This document shows, piece after piece, positions 35,596-46,541 of a stretch of 64,000 nt of DNA (positions within the stretch are counted from its first letter, which is position 1; each line of letters starts with the position of its first letter). The translations under genes and the position numbers were made by a program. The notes beneath the pieces are model-generated. The model was not told where the DNA came from, made no database searches, and saw nothing but the letters and a program-made list of their open reading frames with translations. This DNA comes from an uncultured Bacteroidaceae bacterium (GTDB lineage Bacteria > Bacteroidota > Bacteroidia > Bacteroidales > Bacteroidaceae). Location: positions 186,001 to 250,000 of the forward strand of contig CAJOIE010000002.1 in assembly GCA_905234605.1 (NCBI GenBank), read 5' to 3'.

Positions 35596-36301
35596 TGCAG
35601 AATGGACAAAGTCATTGCTGTGCGGCGATGGTCGGGAAGCTCTCAGGAAGCTTCCAGACAGCAGTATCGACTTCATCTTCACCGACCCGCCATACAATAT
35701 TGGTAGCCATTCCACTGGCAACATTCCATTGCCTGGACGACGGCCAATGAATAACGATGTGGCTGCTTGGGACTGGGTGAGCTTTAATCCTGAGGAGTGG
35801 GCCGACGAGTTACTGCGAGTGCTCAAACCACAGGGTAATCTCTTTGTCTTCACATCATACAACCAGATTGGGAGATGGCATGCATGCCTTGACCATCGCT
35901 TCGACACCACTAACTTCATGATTTGGCACAAGACCAATCCTGCTCCGAAGGTGTTCAAAGCAGGCTTCCTCAATAGCTGCGAGATGATATTTACATGCTG
36001 GAACAAAGGCCACACATGGAACTTCATTTCTCAGGCAGAAATGCACAACTTCTTTGAAAGCCCGATATGCATGCGGCCCGAGCGGCTAAGCAACCCACAC
36101 CACCCCGCACAGAAGCCATTAGCACTACTCCGCAAGATTATAACAATAGCATCCAATGAGAACGACATCATACTTGACCCATTTATGGGGGTCGGCAGCA
36201 TCGGTGTCGCTGCACTCCAATTAGGACGTCGCTACATAGGCGTGGAAATCGACGCCAAATACTACGAAGCCGCCCGGAACCGCATGGAGCACGAATTATG
36301 A
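35588..36301 (+). CDS. DNA methyltransferase, N6-adenine/N4-cytosine beta class
   Basis: The 237-residue product has catalytic motif IV (FIFTDPPYNIG, residues 30-39) before SAM motif I (ILDPFMGVGSIG, from about 196). That is the beta-class order of N6-A/N4-C methyltransferases; HHPAQKPLALL precedes motif I as usual. There is no obvious separate target-recognition domain. It would protect host DNA against the adjacent nuclease. It overlaps both neighbours (8 bp upstream, 4 bp downstream), forming a tightly coupled operon. DpnII-type systems likewise combine one nuclease with one alpha-class and one beta-class methylase. Confidence 0.88.
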   Translation: MHSAEWTKSLLCGDGREALRKLPDSSIDFIFTDPPYNIGSHSTGNIPLPGRRPMNNDVAAWDWVSFNPEEWADELLRVLKPQGNLFVFTSYNQIGRWHACLDHRFDTTNFMIWHKTNPAPKVFKAGFLNSCEMIFTCWNKGHTWNFISQAEMHNFFESPICMRPERLSNPHHPAQKPLALLRKIITIASNENDIILDPFMGVGSIGVAALQLGRRYIGVEIDAKYYEAARNRMEHEL

Positions 36302-37452
36302 GCACACACCATATCGCCGAACAGTTACGGCCACTGCTGAAATGGCCCGGTGGCAAGGAGAAAGAGTTGAAATACATTCTGCCCAACCTGCCCACGGAGA
36401 TAGAGAATTACTACGAGCCGTTTGTCGGAGGCGGCTCTGTGTATATGGCCATGAAGGCAAAGCACTATTTTATCAACGACCTCTCATCAGAGCTCATGCT
36501 ACTGTACAAATACATCAGCACGGCATCCGATGAATTCTTCAGCTATGCCACGGCAATATGTGATGCCTGGCATAATGCCACAGACTTCTGCACTACACAT
36601 ATTGCTCTGACAGAAACCTATGAATCGTTGCGCAACGGCACACTCACAGAGAGCCTGCTGCCACATTCCATCGGGCAATACCTCAAAGAAACCGCCGACG
36701 CCGTCTATGAAGTGTTAGGCTCAACGGTAACACCTCACAAAGAAATCTTCTTGCATGAATTACTCAACAACCTCTCTCGCAAGATGATTCGAATGCACAC
36801 CCTGGAAAAGCAACGTGCCACGCTACCTTATCAAGATATTTGTGACAACATTGAAGCAGCGGTCAAGAGTGCACTATACATGTATTACCGCTCTCTCTAC
36901 AATGACCATGAAATGATGGAACAGGACCATGCCCTGCATGCAGCACTTTTTCTCTTCATCCGCAATTATTGCTATAGTGGCATGTTTCGTTACAATGACC
37001 AAGGCTTATTCAACGTGCCTTATGGGGGCATTGGCTATAATGCCAAGTCCTTATCGCCAAGACTGAAGTATTTTCAATCCGACGCTGTACTCGCACACTT
37101 CGCACAGACCGAGATTTACAATCAGGACTTCGAACCATTCTTACGCAGCCATACACATTCCCCTCACGATTTCATATTTCTGGATCCTCCATACGATAGT
37201 GATTTCAGCACCTATGCCCAAAACAAGTTTACTCATGCAAGCCATGAGCGGCTTGCCAAATACCTTATCAATGACTGCAAGGCACAATGGATGCTCGTGA
37301 TTAAACACACAGACTTCATATACAGCCTTTACAATGTTGCAGGGTTGACCATACGCTCTTTTGACAAACAATATACCGTCAGCTTCATGAACCGGAACAA
37401 CCGCAAAGCAACACATCTGTTAATCACCAACTATATGGCACAAGCCCAATAG
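36298..37452 (+). CDS. D12-class (Dam-like) DNA adenine methyltransferase
   Basis: The 384-residue product has the D12 family layout: motif X LLKWPGGKEKEL (13-24), motif I YYEPFVGGGSVYMA (39-51) and catalytic motif IV FLDPPYDS (DPPY at 296-299). An insertion between motifs I and IV makes it about 100 residues longer than E. coli Dam. It methylates adenine at N6 in double-stranded DNA. It is the last gene of the restriction-modification operon, overlapping the beta-class methylase by 4 bp (ATGA). A hand count of 36901-36960 gives 27 of 60 G+C, against 40 of 60 at 40201-40260 in the glucanotransferase gene. Confidence 0.9.
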   Translation: MSTHHIAEQLRPLLKWPGGKEKELKYILPNLPTEIENYYEPFVGGGSVYMAMKAKHYFINDLSSELMLLYKYISTASDEFFSYATAICDAWHNATDFCTTHIALTETYESLRNGTLTESLLPHSIGQYLKETADAVYEVLGSTVTPHKEIFLHELLNNLSRKMIRMHTLEKQRATLPYQDICDNIEAAVKSALYMYYRSLYNDHEMMEQDHALHAALFLFIRNYCYSGMFRYNDQGLFNVPYGGIGYNAKSLSPRLKYFQSDAVLAHFAQTEIYNQDFEPFLRSHTHSPHDFIFLDPPYDSDFSTYAQNKFTHASHERLAKYLINDCKAQWMLVIKHTDFIYSLYNVAGLTIRSFDKQYTVSFMNRNNRKATHLLITNYMAQAQ

Positions 37453-37489
37453 CAAGCATGCGAGGGTAGGCAAGCCGTCCACATCCCAT

Positions 37490-37501
37490 GCAACCGATTG
37501 C
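37490..37501. promoter_or_regulatory. LacI-family operator upstream of the regulator gene
   Basis: GCAACCGATTGC fits GCAAnCGnTTGC and differs by one base from the minus-strand form of the susC-side site (GCAAACGATTGC). It lies 56 bp upstream of the regulator's -7 box, close to the 57-bp operator-to-box distance seen for susC. This suggests autoregulation. Confidence 0.7.
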
Positions 37502-37557
37502 ACGGCGCATGGAGGCTTTCTGCACGAATAAGGGTGGCGGTGGAATGAGTGCTCTGT

Positions 37558-37565
37558 TAACTTTG
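37558..37565 (+). promoter_or_regulatory. -7 box of the LacI-type regulator gene
   Basis: TAACTTTG is an exact TAnnTTTG match, 37 bp upstream of the ATG at 37603. The rest of the 150-bp gap after the methylase gene holds the operator at 37490-37501 and nothing else I recognise. Confidence 0.6.
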
Positions 37566-37602
37566 CCTGCACGCGGGCGTCTGGCACCTGCGCAGCATTG
37601 CC

Positions 37603-38643
37603 ATGGCAGAGCAGAGCAACATAACGATGAAGGACATAGCACGGGAGCTGGGCGTCTCGGTGGCCACGGTGTCGCGCGCACTGGGCGGCAGCGAGCGCAT
37701 CTCGCGTCAGCAGCGCGAGCGCATCCAGGCCTACGCCCGCGAGCGTGGCTTCACGCCCAACGAGATGGCAGGGGCTCTGCGGCGCACACGCACGGCATCG
37801 TCGCGCATCATAGGTGTCATCGTGCCGCAGATTGCCCACTACTATTTTTCCACAATCCTCTCAGGCATCGAAGCCGAGGCCTCGCTGCGCGGCTACCGCA
37901 TCATGGTGGCGCAGAGCGATGAGCGCTATGAGCGCGAGGTGCGCATCTGCCAGTCGTTTCTCGCGCAGAGGGTGTGCGGCGTGATAGTCTCCCAGGCCAA
38001 GGACACGATGCACTACGACCACTTCCGCCAGCTGATGGACTGCGGCGTGCCGTTAGTGTTCTACGACCGCATCTGCACGGGGCTGAACACATCGCGCGTG
38101 GTGGTCGACGACTATCAGGGAGCCTACACGGCGGTGGACTATCTGGTGCAGACAGGGTGCCGCCGCATAGCCTTCTACGGCTCCGACATGCACATGGAGA
38201 TTTCCAAGAACCGCTACAATGGCTACCGCGATGCCCTGCTGCATGCCGGCATCACGCCCACCGACTCTCTCTACCATGAGTGCGACAACCGCCTGGCTGC
38301 CGAGCAGCTCACGCCGCAGGTGATGGGCTCCGCGGAACGGCCCGATGCCGTCTTCGCCGTGAACGACGACACGGCTGTTGGTGTGCTCCATGCCGTCAAG
38401 CGCATGAGCCTCCGCGTGCCCGACGACGTGAGCATCTGCGGCTTCACCAATGGCGAGCGCGCCGTGGCCTGCGACCCCATGCTCACCACCGTGGAGCAGC
38501 GTGGGCACCGCGTGGGCGAGGAGGCCGTGGGCATTCTCGTGGAGCATGTGGAAGGCGTGTTGCCCATCAGCACGGCGCGCCGCAAGGTGGTCAAGACACG
38601 TCTCGTGGTGCGTGGCACAACGAGGCCTATACAACAAACATAG
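37603..38643 (+). CDS. LacI-family transcriptional regulator of the starch/maltose locus
   Basis: The 346-residue product has an N-terminal LacI helix-turn-helix (TMKDIARELGVSVATVSRAL, then hinge-helix region NEMAGALRR). A periplasmic-binding-protein-like effector domain follows (IGVIVPQIAHYYF, then VFYDRI and AVNDDTAVG). It replaces the membrane regulator SusR of the B. thetaiotaomicron system. It heads a plus-strand cluster of transporter, glucanotransferase and glucosidase, and matching operators precede both it and susC. It probably responds to maltose or a maltodextrin; whether it represses or activates cannot be told. Confidence 0.9.
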   Translation: MAEQSNITMKDIARELGVSVATVSRALGGSERISRQQRERIQAYARERGFTPNEMAGALRRTRTASSRIIGVIVPQIAHYYFSTILSGIEAEASLRGYRIMVAQSDERYEREVRICQSFLAQRVCGVIVSQAKDTMHYDHFRQLMDCGVPLVFYDRICTGLNTSRVVVDDYQGAYTAVDYLVQTGCRRIAFYGSDMHMEISKNRYNGYRDALLHAGITPTDSLYHECDNRLAAEQLTPQVMGSAERPDAVFAVNDDTAVGVLHAVKRMSLRVPDDVSICGFTNGERAVACDPMLTTVEQRGHRVGEEAVGILVEHVEGVLPISTARRKVVKTRLVVRGTTRPIQQT

Positions 38644-38716
38644 CCGCCGGCTGCAACCTGACCGCCGCCAGCCACGTCTATAATAAAAAGGTATAAGTAG
38701 TCACATCAACCATAAC

Positions 38717-40009
38717 ATGGAAAAACCAAGCCTATCTTTCTGGAAGCTGTGGAACCTCAGCTTCGGCTTCTTCGGGGTGCAGATTGCATATTCACTCCAG
38801 AGCAGCAACATCTCGCGCATATTCCGCACCCTCGGTGCCGACCCGCACTCGCTGAGCTTCTTCTGGATCCTGCCGCCGCTGATGGGCATCCTCGTGCAGC
38901 CTGTCGTGGGGACGCTGAGCGACCGCACATGGACACGCCTCGGCCGCCGCATACCCTACCTGCTCTTTGGTGCAGCCATGGCCGTTGCCGTGATGATGCT
39001 CCTGCCAAACTCTGGCAGCTTCGGAATGAGCGTCGGCACGGCACTCATCTTCGGCCTCATAACACTCATGCTGCTCGACACAAGCATCAACATGGCCATG
39101 CAACCCTTCAAGATGCTCGTAGGCGACATGGTGTCGGAACGACAGAAGGCTAAGGCCTACAGCATACAGTCGTTCCTCTGCAATGCCGGTTCCGTGGTAG
39201 GCTTCGTGCTGCCCTTCGTGCTCACCAGCATAGGGCTGAAGAACACTGCTCCAGAGGGTGTAGTGCCCCAGTCCGTGGTGTGGGCGTTCTATCTTGGTGC
39301 AGCAGTGCTCATCATCTGCGTCATCTACACCGTATTCAAGGTCAAGGAGTGGGATCCCGCGACCTACAATATCTACAACCCTACGCCCGAGCATGAGGAA
39401 TCGGCCTCGTGGCTGACGCTCCTGCGCAACGCCCCCTCCACGTTCTGGCGCGTAGGCATCGTGCAGTTCTTCTGCTGGGCTGCACTGCTCTATATGTGGA
39501 CCTACGTGGTCGATGCCGTGGCCGAGACCGTCTACGGCACCACCGACCCCACCACCGAAGCCTATCAGAGTGCCGCCAACTGGACCGGCATCCTCTATGC
39601 CATTCAGGCCATGGGCAGCGTGGTGTGGGCCACGATACTGCCACGCTTCAAGAACACCAAGGTGGCCTACGGCCTGAGCCTGCTGCTGGGCGGCGCGGGT
39701 TTCGCCCTCATCCCATTCATACACGACCCGATGGGTCAGATCATACCCTTCCTGCTCATCGGATGCGCATGGGCAGCCATGCTGGCCATGCCCTTCACCT
39801 TCGTGACCAATGCCCTTCAGGGCTACGGCCACATGGGTGCCTATCTGGGTCTCTTCAACGGCACTATATGCCTGCCGCAGATAGTGGCAGCCCTGTGCGG
39901 CGGAGCCATACTCACACTCGTGGACAGCCATCAGAGCTCGATGATGATTGTCTCGGGCGTGCTGCTGGCCCTCGGTGCTGTGAGCGTGTCGTTCATCAAA
40001 GGTAAGTAA
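38717..40009 (+). CDS. MFS sugar transporter (SLC45/maltose type)
   Basis: The 430-residue product has about 12 membrane segments. The start FWKLWNLSFGFFGVQIAYSL and the motif DRTWTRLGRRIPYL after helix 2 mark the SLC45/GPH-like sugar transporter group. Helices 11-12 include AYLGLFNGTICLPQI. It probably moves maltose or short maltodextrins across the inner membrane. It lies between the regulator and the GH77 gene (23 bp), so a starch role is well supported by context. No separate promoter box was seen in the 73-bp gap upstream. Confidence 0.88.
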   Translation: MEKPSLSFWKLWNLSFGFFGVQIAYSLQSSNISRIFRTLGADPHSLSFFWILPPLMGILVQPVVGTLSDRTWTRLGRRIPYLLFGAAMAVAVMMLLPNSGSFGMSVGTALIFGLITLMLLDTSINMAMQPFKMLVGDMVSERQKAKAYSIQSFLCNAGSVVGFVLPFVLTSIGLKNTAPEGVVPQSVVWAFYLGAAVLIICVIYTVFKVKEWDPATYNIYNPTPEHEESASWLTLLRNAPSTFWRVGIVQFFCWAALLYMWTYVVDAVAETVYGTTDPTTEAYQSAANWTGILYAIQAMGSVVWATILPRFKNTKVAYGLSLLLGGAGFALIPFIHDPMGQIIPFLLIGCAWAAMLAMPFTFVTNALQGYGHMGAYLGLFNGTICLPQIVAALCGGAILTLVDSHQSSMMIVSGVLLALGAVSVSFIKGK

Positions 40010-40032
40010 CGTAAAGGCAAATATACACGGAC

Positions 40033-42174
40033 ATGGAAGTATGCTTTCAGATTGAATACCGCACCATCTACGGTGAGGACCTATACCTTAATATATTAGA
40101 GCGTGACGGCTCACGCACCGCCTGTGCCATGCACACACGCGACGGCGTGATATGGTCGTGCCAGATGGAAGTGGCCCATGCCATAGACTACTTCTACACC
40201 GTGACATGGCAGGGCCACGAGAAACGCTCCGAGTGGGTGCTGTGCCCGCACGCCTTCGACCCCTCGGTATGCGCCACAGCCGAGGGCACCGTGGTGCAGC
40301 GCGATGCCTGGATGGACGCTCCGGCCGACTTCCGCGTGGCCGGCACGCTGGTGCCTGTGTTCTCGCTGCGCACACGCCGCAGCTATGGCGTAGGCGACTT
40401 CGGCGACCTGCGCCAGATGGTGGACTGGGTGGCACGCTCGGGGCAGCGTGTGCTTCAGATACTGCCCATCAACGACACCACCAGCTCGCACACATGGCGC
40501 GACTCATACCCCTACTCGTGTATCTCTGTCTTCGCCCTCCATCCTATCTACGTGGAGCTCGGCGCACTGCCCGCCCTGCGCGACGAAGAGGCCCGCAGGC
40601 ACTTCGACCTTCTGCGCCAACAACTCAACGCACAGCCTCAGGTGGACTACGAGGGTGTCATGCGGGCCAAGCTCGACTACCTGCAGCGCATATATGCCCA
40701 GGAAGGCAAGAGCGTGCTGGCCACACAGGGCTTCCGCGACTTCTTCGCCGACGCCCAGAAGTGGCTCGTGCCCTACGCCCAATACTGCCACCTGCGCGAC
40801 ATCCACTCGACAGGCGACCCCTCCCAGTGGCCCGACCACCAGCAGTGGAACGAGCAGGAACGTAAGGCACTCACCTCGCCCCGCACCAAGGCCTACCAGA
40901 CAGTAGCTTTCTGGTACTATGTGCAGTACGTGCTCTCCACACAGCTCGCCGCCGTCCATGCCTATGCCCGCTCACGCGGTGTGCTGCTCAAGGGCGACAT
41001 TCCCATCGGCGTGGCACGCCACGGAGCCGACGTGTGGCAGGAACCACGCTACTTCAACCTCAACGGACAGGCCGGCGCCCCACCCGACGACTTCTCCGAA
41101 GACGGGCAAAACTGGGGCTTCCCCACCTACCAGTGGGATGTCATGCTGGCCGACGGGTGCGACTGGTGGGTGCGGCGTTTCCGCTGGATGGCCCGCTACT
41201 TCGACGCTTACCGCATCGACCACGTGCTTGGGTTCTTCCGCATCTGGGAGATACCTGTGCCGGCCAAGAGCGGCCTATGGGGGCAGTTCGCTCCGGCACT
41301 GGCCATGACACGCGACGAGATTTGTGCCTACGGCATCAGCGAGGAGACGCTCGCCGGCACCGTGGCACCCATCGTGGCCGCCAAGAGCGACGGCAGCGTG
41401 AGCAACGAGTGTGCCGCGCTGGTCAAGGACGCACCCAACTTCCTCTTCCTGCGCGACCACCGCAACCCCGAGGTCTACCACCCACGCATCCTCGGCCACA
41501 AGACAGCCGCCTTCAGCCGCCTGTCCGGCCATGAGCAGAACGCCTACCGCGCACTCTATGAAGACTATTTCTACCACCGCAACAACCAGCTGTGGTACGA
41601 CGAAGCCATGCAGAAACTGCCCCGCCTCGTGGGAGCCACCCGCATGCTGTGCTGCGCCGAGGACCTCGGCATGGTGCCCGAGTGCGTGGGATGGGTGATG
41701 AACGAGCTACAGATACTAAGCCTCGAACTGGAGTCGATGCCCAAGGAGCCCTGGGTGCGCTTCGGACACGTGGAGCGCAACCCACGTCGCAGCGTTGCCA
41801 CCATCTCGAGCCACGACACGCCCACGCTGCGCATGTGGTGGGACGAGGACTATGAGCGCACACAGGACTACTTCAACAACATCCTCCACCGCGACGGGCC
41901 CGCGCCACACCCGCTCCCTGGCTCCCTTGCCCGTGAGATTATACAGCGCCACCTCGACTGCCCCTCCATGCTGTGCATCATAGCACTGCAAGACTGGCTG
42001 GCCACCGACGAGCACCTGCGCTTGCAGGATGCCCAGGCAGAGCGCGTGAACATCCCTGCCAACCCCAACCACTACTGGCGCTACCGCATGCACGTGGGCA
42101 TAGAGCACCTCGCGAGCGACAAAGCCTTCACCGAGGGCATCATGGCCATGGTGGTGCACAGCGGCAGGCTGTGA
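40033..42174 (+). CDS. malQ: 4-alpha-glucanotransferase, GH77 (DPE2-like), one N-terminal starch-binding domain
   Basis: The 713-residue cytoplasmic enzyme has a CBM20-like beta domain at about 1-95 (QIEYRTIYGEDLYL) and a GH77 barrel. The nucleophile is D396 (AYRIDHVLGFFRIWE), the acid/base E543 (CCAEDLGMVPE) and the third carboxylate D595 (SSHDTPTLRMWW). A long insertion sits inside the barrel, as in plant DPE2-type enzymes. It transfers glucan segments among maltodextrins and releases glucose. DPE2-type proteins as I know them carry two CBM20 modules and about 890 residues, so this looks like a form with one module. No signal peptide is seen. Confidence 0.9.
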   Translation: MEVCFQIEYRTIYGEDLYLNILERDGSRTACAMHTRDGVIWSCQMEVAHAIDYFYTVTWQGHEKRSEWVLCPHAFDPSVCATAEGTVVQRDAWMDAPADFRVAGTLVPVFSLRTRRSYGVGDFGDLRQMVDWVARSGQRVLQILPINDTTSSHTWRDSYPYSCISVFALHPIYVELGALPALRDEEARRHFDLLRQQLNAQPQVDYEGVMRAKLDYLQRIYAQEGKSVLATQGFRDFFADAQKWLVPYAQYCHLRDIHSTGDPSQWPDHQQWNEQERKALTSPRTKAYQTVAFWYYVQYVLSTQLAAVHAYARSRGVLLKGDIPIGVARHGADVWQEPRYFNLNGQAGAPPDDFSEDGQNWGFPTYQWDVMLADGCDWWVRRFRWMARYFDAYRIDHVLGFFRIWEIPVPAKSGLWGQFAPALAMTRDEICAYGISEETLAGTVAPIVAAKSDGSVSNECAALVKDAPNFLFLRDHRNPEVYHPRILGHKTAAFSRLSGHEQNAYRALYEDYFYHRNNQLWYDEAMQKLPRLVGATRMLCCAEDLGMVPECVGWVMNELQILSLELESMPKEPWVRFGHVERNPRRSVATISSHDTPTLRMWWDEDYERTQDYFNNILHRDGPAPHPLPGSLAREIIQRHLDCPSMLCIIALQDWLATDEHLRLQDAQAERVNIPANPNHYWRYRMHVGIEHLASDKAFTEGIMAMVVHSGRL

Positions 42175-42207
42175 GAGAGCCGCATACCATTATATAGAGA
42201 GCCATAG

Positions 42208-44628
<2,421 letters not shown>

Positions 44629-44631
<3 letters not shown>

Positions 44632-44636
44632 CTTTG
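44629..44636 (+). promoter_or_regulatory. -7 box of the carbonic-anhydrase-like gene, overlapping the GH97 stop
   Basis: TAACTTTG is an exact TAnnTTTG match whose first three bases are the TAA stop codon of the GH97 gene. It lies 45 bp upstream of the next ATG, so the housekeeping gene has its own promoter despite following the maltose cluster. Confidence 0.6.
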
Positions 44637-44681
44637 CAGCGACACACACAGCAGGATGCTCCTGCAAGGAAACGACTCAAC

Positions 44682-45251
44682 ATGGCTATTGTCAAGACTA
44701 TCAAGGGGCTGAAGCCCCGCTTCGGGCGTCACTGCTACCTGGCCGACGGGGCGGTGATTATCGGCGACGTGTCGTTAGGCGACGACGTCACCATCTGGCC
44801 TTGCGCAGTGCTGCGGGGCGACGTTCACTACATACGCATCGGCAACCGCTCCAACGTGCAGGACAACTCGTGTCTGCACACGCTCAACGGCAAGGCACCG
44901 GTGGAGATTGGCGAGGATGTCACCGTAGGCCACAGCGTGACGCTGCACGGCTGCACCATTCTGGACGGGGCACTGATAGGCATGGGTGCCACGGTGCTCG
45001 ACCATGCCGTGATAGGGCGCGGCGCCATCGTGGCAGCAGGAGCCCTGGTGCTCTCGGGCACTCATGTGCCCGACGGTGAGCTGTGGGGCGGCGTGCCTGC
45101 CCGTTTCATCAAGAAGGTGGACCCCGTGCAGGCGCAGGAGCTCAACAAGACCTACGCCGCTCACTACATAGAATACTCCGACTGGTACCGCGAGGCCGAC
45201 CGCGACGCGGCCAACACGCAGACGGTGCTCTGCGGCGAGGACTACAAGTGA
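44682..45251 (+). CDS. Gamma-class carbonic anhydrase-like hexapeptide-repeat protein
   Basis: The 189-residue product is built of left-handed beta-helix hexapeptide repeats (VIIGDVSLGDDVTIWPCAVL onward). It has the metal-ligand pattern of gamma carbonic anhydrases (RIGNRSNVQDNSCLH, VGHSVTLHGC) and a C-terminal helix. It may hydrate CO2 or bind a metabolite; many members have no proven activity. The start at 44682 follows a -7 box and gives the usual N-terminus. It lies 7 bp upstream of queH. Confidence 0.87.
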   Translation: MAIVKTIKGLKPRFGRHCYLADGAVIIGDVSLGDDVTIWPCAVLRGDVHYIRIGNRSNVQDNSCLHTLNGKAPVEIGEDVTVGHSVTLHGCTILDGALIGMGATVLDHAVIGRGAIVAAGALVLSGTHVPDGELWGGVPARFIKKVDPVQAQELNKTYAAHYIEYSDWYREADRDAANTQTVLCGEDYK

Positions 45252-45258
45252 GCAGGCC

Positions 45259-45894
45259 ATGGCCCGACAGAACAAGGAAGCCATCAGCGTGCCCGAGGGC
45301 GCGGAGCGCATTCTGCTGCACGCCTGCTGTGCACCGTGCTCCTCGGCCATCGTGGAGTGGATGCTGGCGCATGGGCTGCATCCCGTGGTCTACTACTGCA
45401 ACCCCAACATCTACCCTCTTGCCGAATACACCAAGCGCAAGGAGGAGAGCAAGCGCCACGCCGTGAGCCTCGGCCTGACATGGATTGACGACGACTGGGC
45501 ACACGCGGAGTGGCAGGCCTGTGTGCGCGGTCTGGAGAGCGAGCCTGAGCGTGGCGGCAGGTGTCTGCGCTGCTTCACAATGCGCCTCACCGCCACTGCG
45601 CGCAAGGCCGTGGAGCTAGGCTGCGACACCTTTGCCACGACCCTGGCATCGTCGCGCTGGAAGAGTCTGGAGCAGATAGAGCAGGCCGGCCGTGCAGCCG
45701 AAGCCGCCGTGGGTGGCCAGGCACGCTTCTGGGCACAGAACTGGCGCAAGGGTGGCTTGCAGCAACGGCGCATAGAGCTGCTGCGGGAGCATGGTTTCTA
45801 CAACCAGCAGTATTGCGGGTGCGAGTACAGCCAGCGCCAGTCAGTCGAAGACACGGAAACCGTAGCCCTCGGCCAGCAGCCACTCCAAGGCTGA
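45259..45894 (+). CDS. queH: Epoxyqueuosine reductase QueH
   Basis: The 211-residue product has the DUF208/QueH cysteine pattern: HACCAPCSS (C23, C24, C27), RCLRCFTMRL and YCGCEYSQRQ. These bind an iron-sulfur cluster and extra metal. It reduces epoxyqueuosine to queuosine in tRNA. The family core ends at about CEYSQRQ. The last 17 residues are encoded by DNA that is also the 3' end of the convergent deacetylase gene (54-bp overlap), so the original stop may have been lost. Confidence 0.92.
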   Translation: MARQNKEAISVPEGAERILLHACCAPCSSAIVEWMLAHGLHPVVYYCNPNIYPLAEYTKRKEESKRHAVSLGLTWIDDDWAHAEWQACVRGLESEPERGGRCLRCFTMRLTATARKAVELGCDTFATTLASSRWKSLEQIEQAGRAAEAAVGGQARFWAQNWRKGGLQQRRIELLREHGFYNQQYCGCEYSQRQSVEDTETVALGQQPLQG

Positions 45895-46500
45895 AGGCAG
45901 GATGCTGTGCAGCTTGTCGATGCTGCGCAGCGAGTCGTGGAACGTGATGATGGAGCCAGGGCGTGTGTAGCGGCGCACAATGCCGAACACCTCCTCGGCG
46001 TTGAGCCACGTGCTGTAGTCGCGCGTGACGACATCCCACATGATGATGCGGTAGCGGCCGCGGTGTATCACCTTATACTGCATAGGGCGCATCCAGCCAT
46101 GAGGCGGACGGAAGAGGTCGAGCCTCTGCGCACTACTGCCCAGACCATGCAGGGCCTGCAGATGAGCCTCCATGGTGTGGTGAGCCAGACGGGCATTCTC
46201 GAGATACACGTCCGAGGGGAAGCGGAAGCCGCCCACGTGGTTGTGTGTGTGGTTGCCTATGCGGTGACCGTCGGCTATCACCTGCCGGAAGACGTCGGGA
46301 TGCTTGTCCACATTGTCGCCCACCATGAAGAAGGTGGCCTTGATGCCATAGCTGCGCAGCACACTGAGCACCCACGGCGTGGCCTCAGGGATGGGGCCGT
46401 CGTCGAAAGTGAGGTATACGGCACGCTCGTCGCGCGGCATGCGCCACGCGGCATGGGGGTAGATCCAGCGGAGGAAGCGGGCAGGTTGCTCAATAATCAC
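45841..46500 (-). CDS. Polysaccharide deacetylase family protein (NodB domain), GTG start
   Basis: The 219-residue product has the NodB catalytic motifs: TFDDGP (D33 base, D34 metal), the zinc-binding H84-x-x-x-H88 in GNHTHNHVG, LFRPPHGW and the late IITFHDS. The start is GTG at 46500; this gives MIIEQPARFLRWIYP, the normal beginning of Bacteroidetes members, and no upstream ATG fits. No signal peptide is seen. It probably removes acetyl groups from a cell-wall or lipid-linked sugar. Its 3' end overlaps queH by 54 bp, and repeat array D lies just upstream. Confidence 0.88.
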   Translation of the reverse strand: MIIEQPARFLRWIYPHAAWRMPRDERAVYLTFDDGPIPEATPWVLSVLRSYGIKATFFMVGDNVDKHPDVFRQVIADGHRIGNHTHNHVGGFRFPSDVYLENARLAHHTMEAHLQALHGLGSSAQRLDLFRPPHGWMRPMQYKVIHRGRYRIIMWDVVTRDYSTWLNAEEVFGIVRRYTRPGSIITFHDSLRSIDKLHSILPSALEWLLAEGYGFRVFD

Positions 46501-46541
46501 GTACAGGCTTTTGTTGAAAGGGGCTGCACCGTCAGCAGAAC

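Noticed and set aside
34710-37471. GGTAGGC at both margins of the restriction island as a target-site duplication
   Set aside because: A 7-bp match (34710-34716, 37465-37471) in sequence with no transposase or inverted ends is likely by chance; noted only as a place to compare with uninserted strains.
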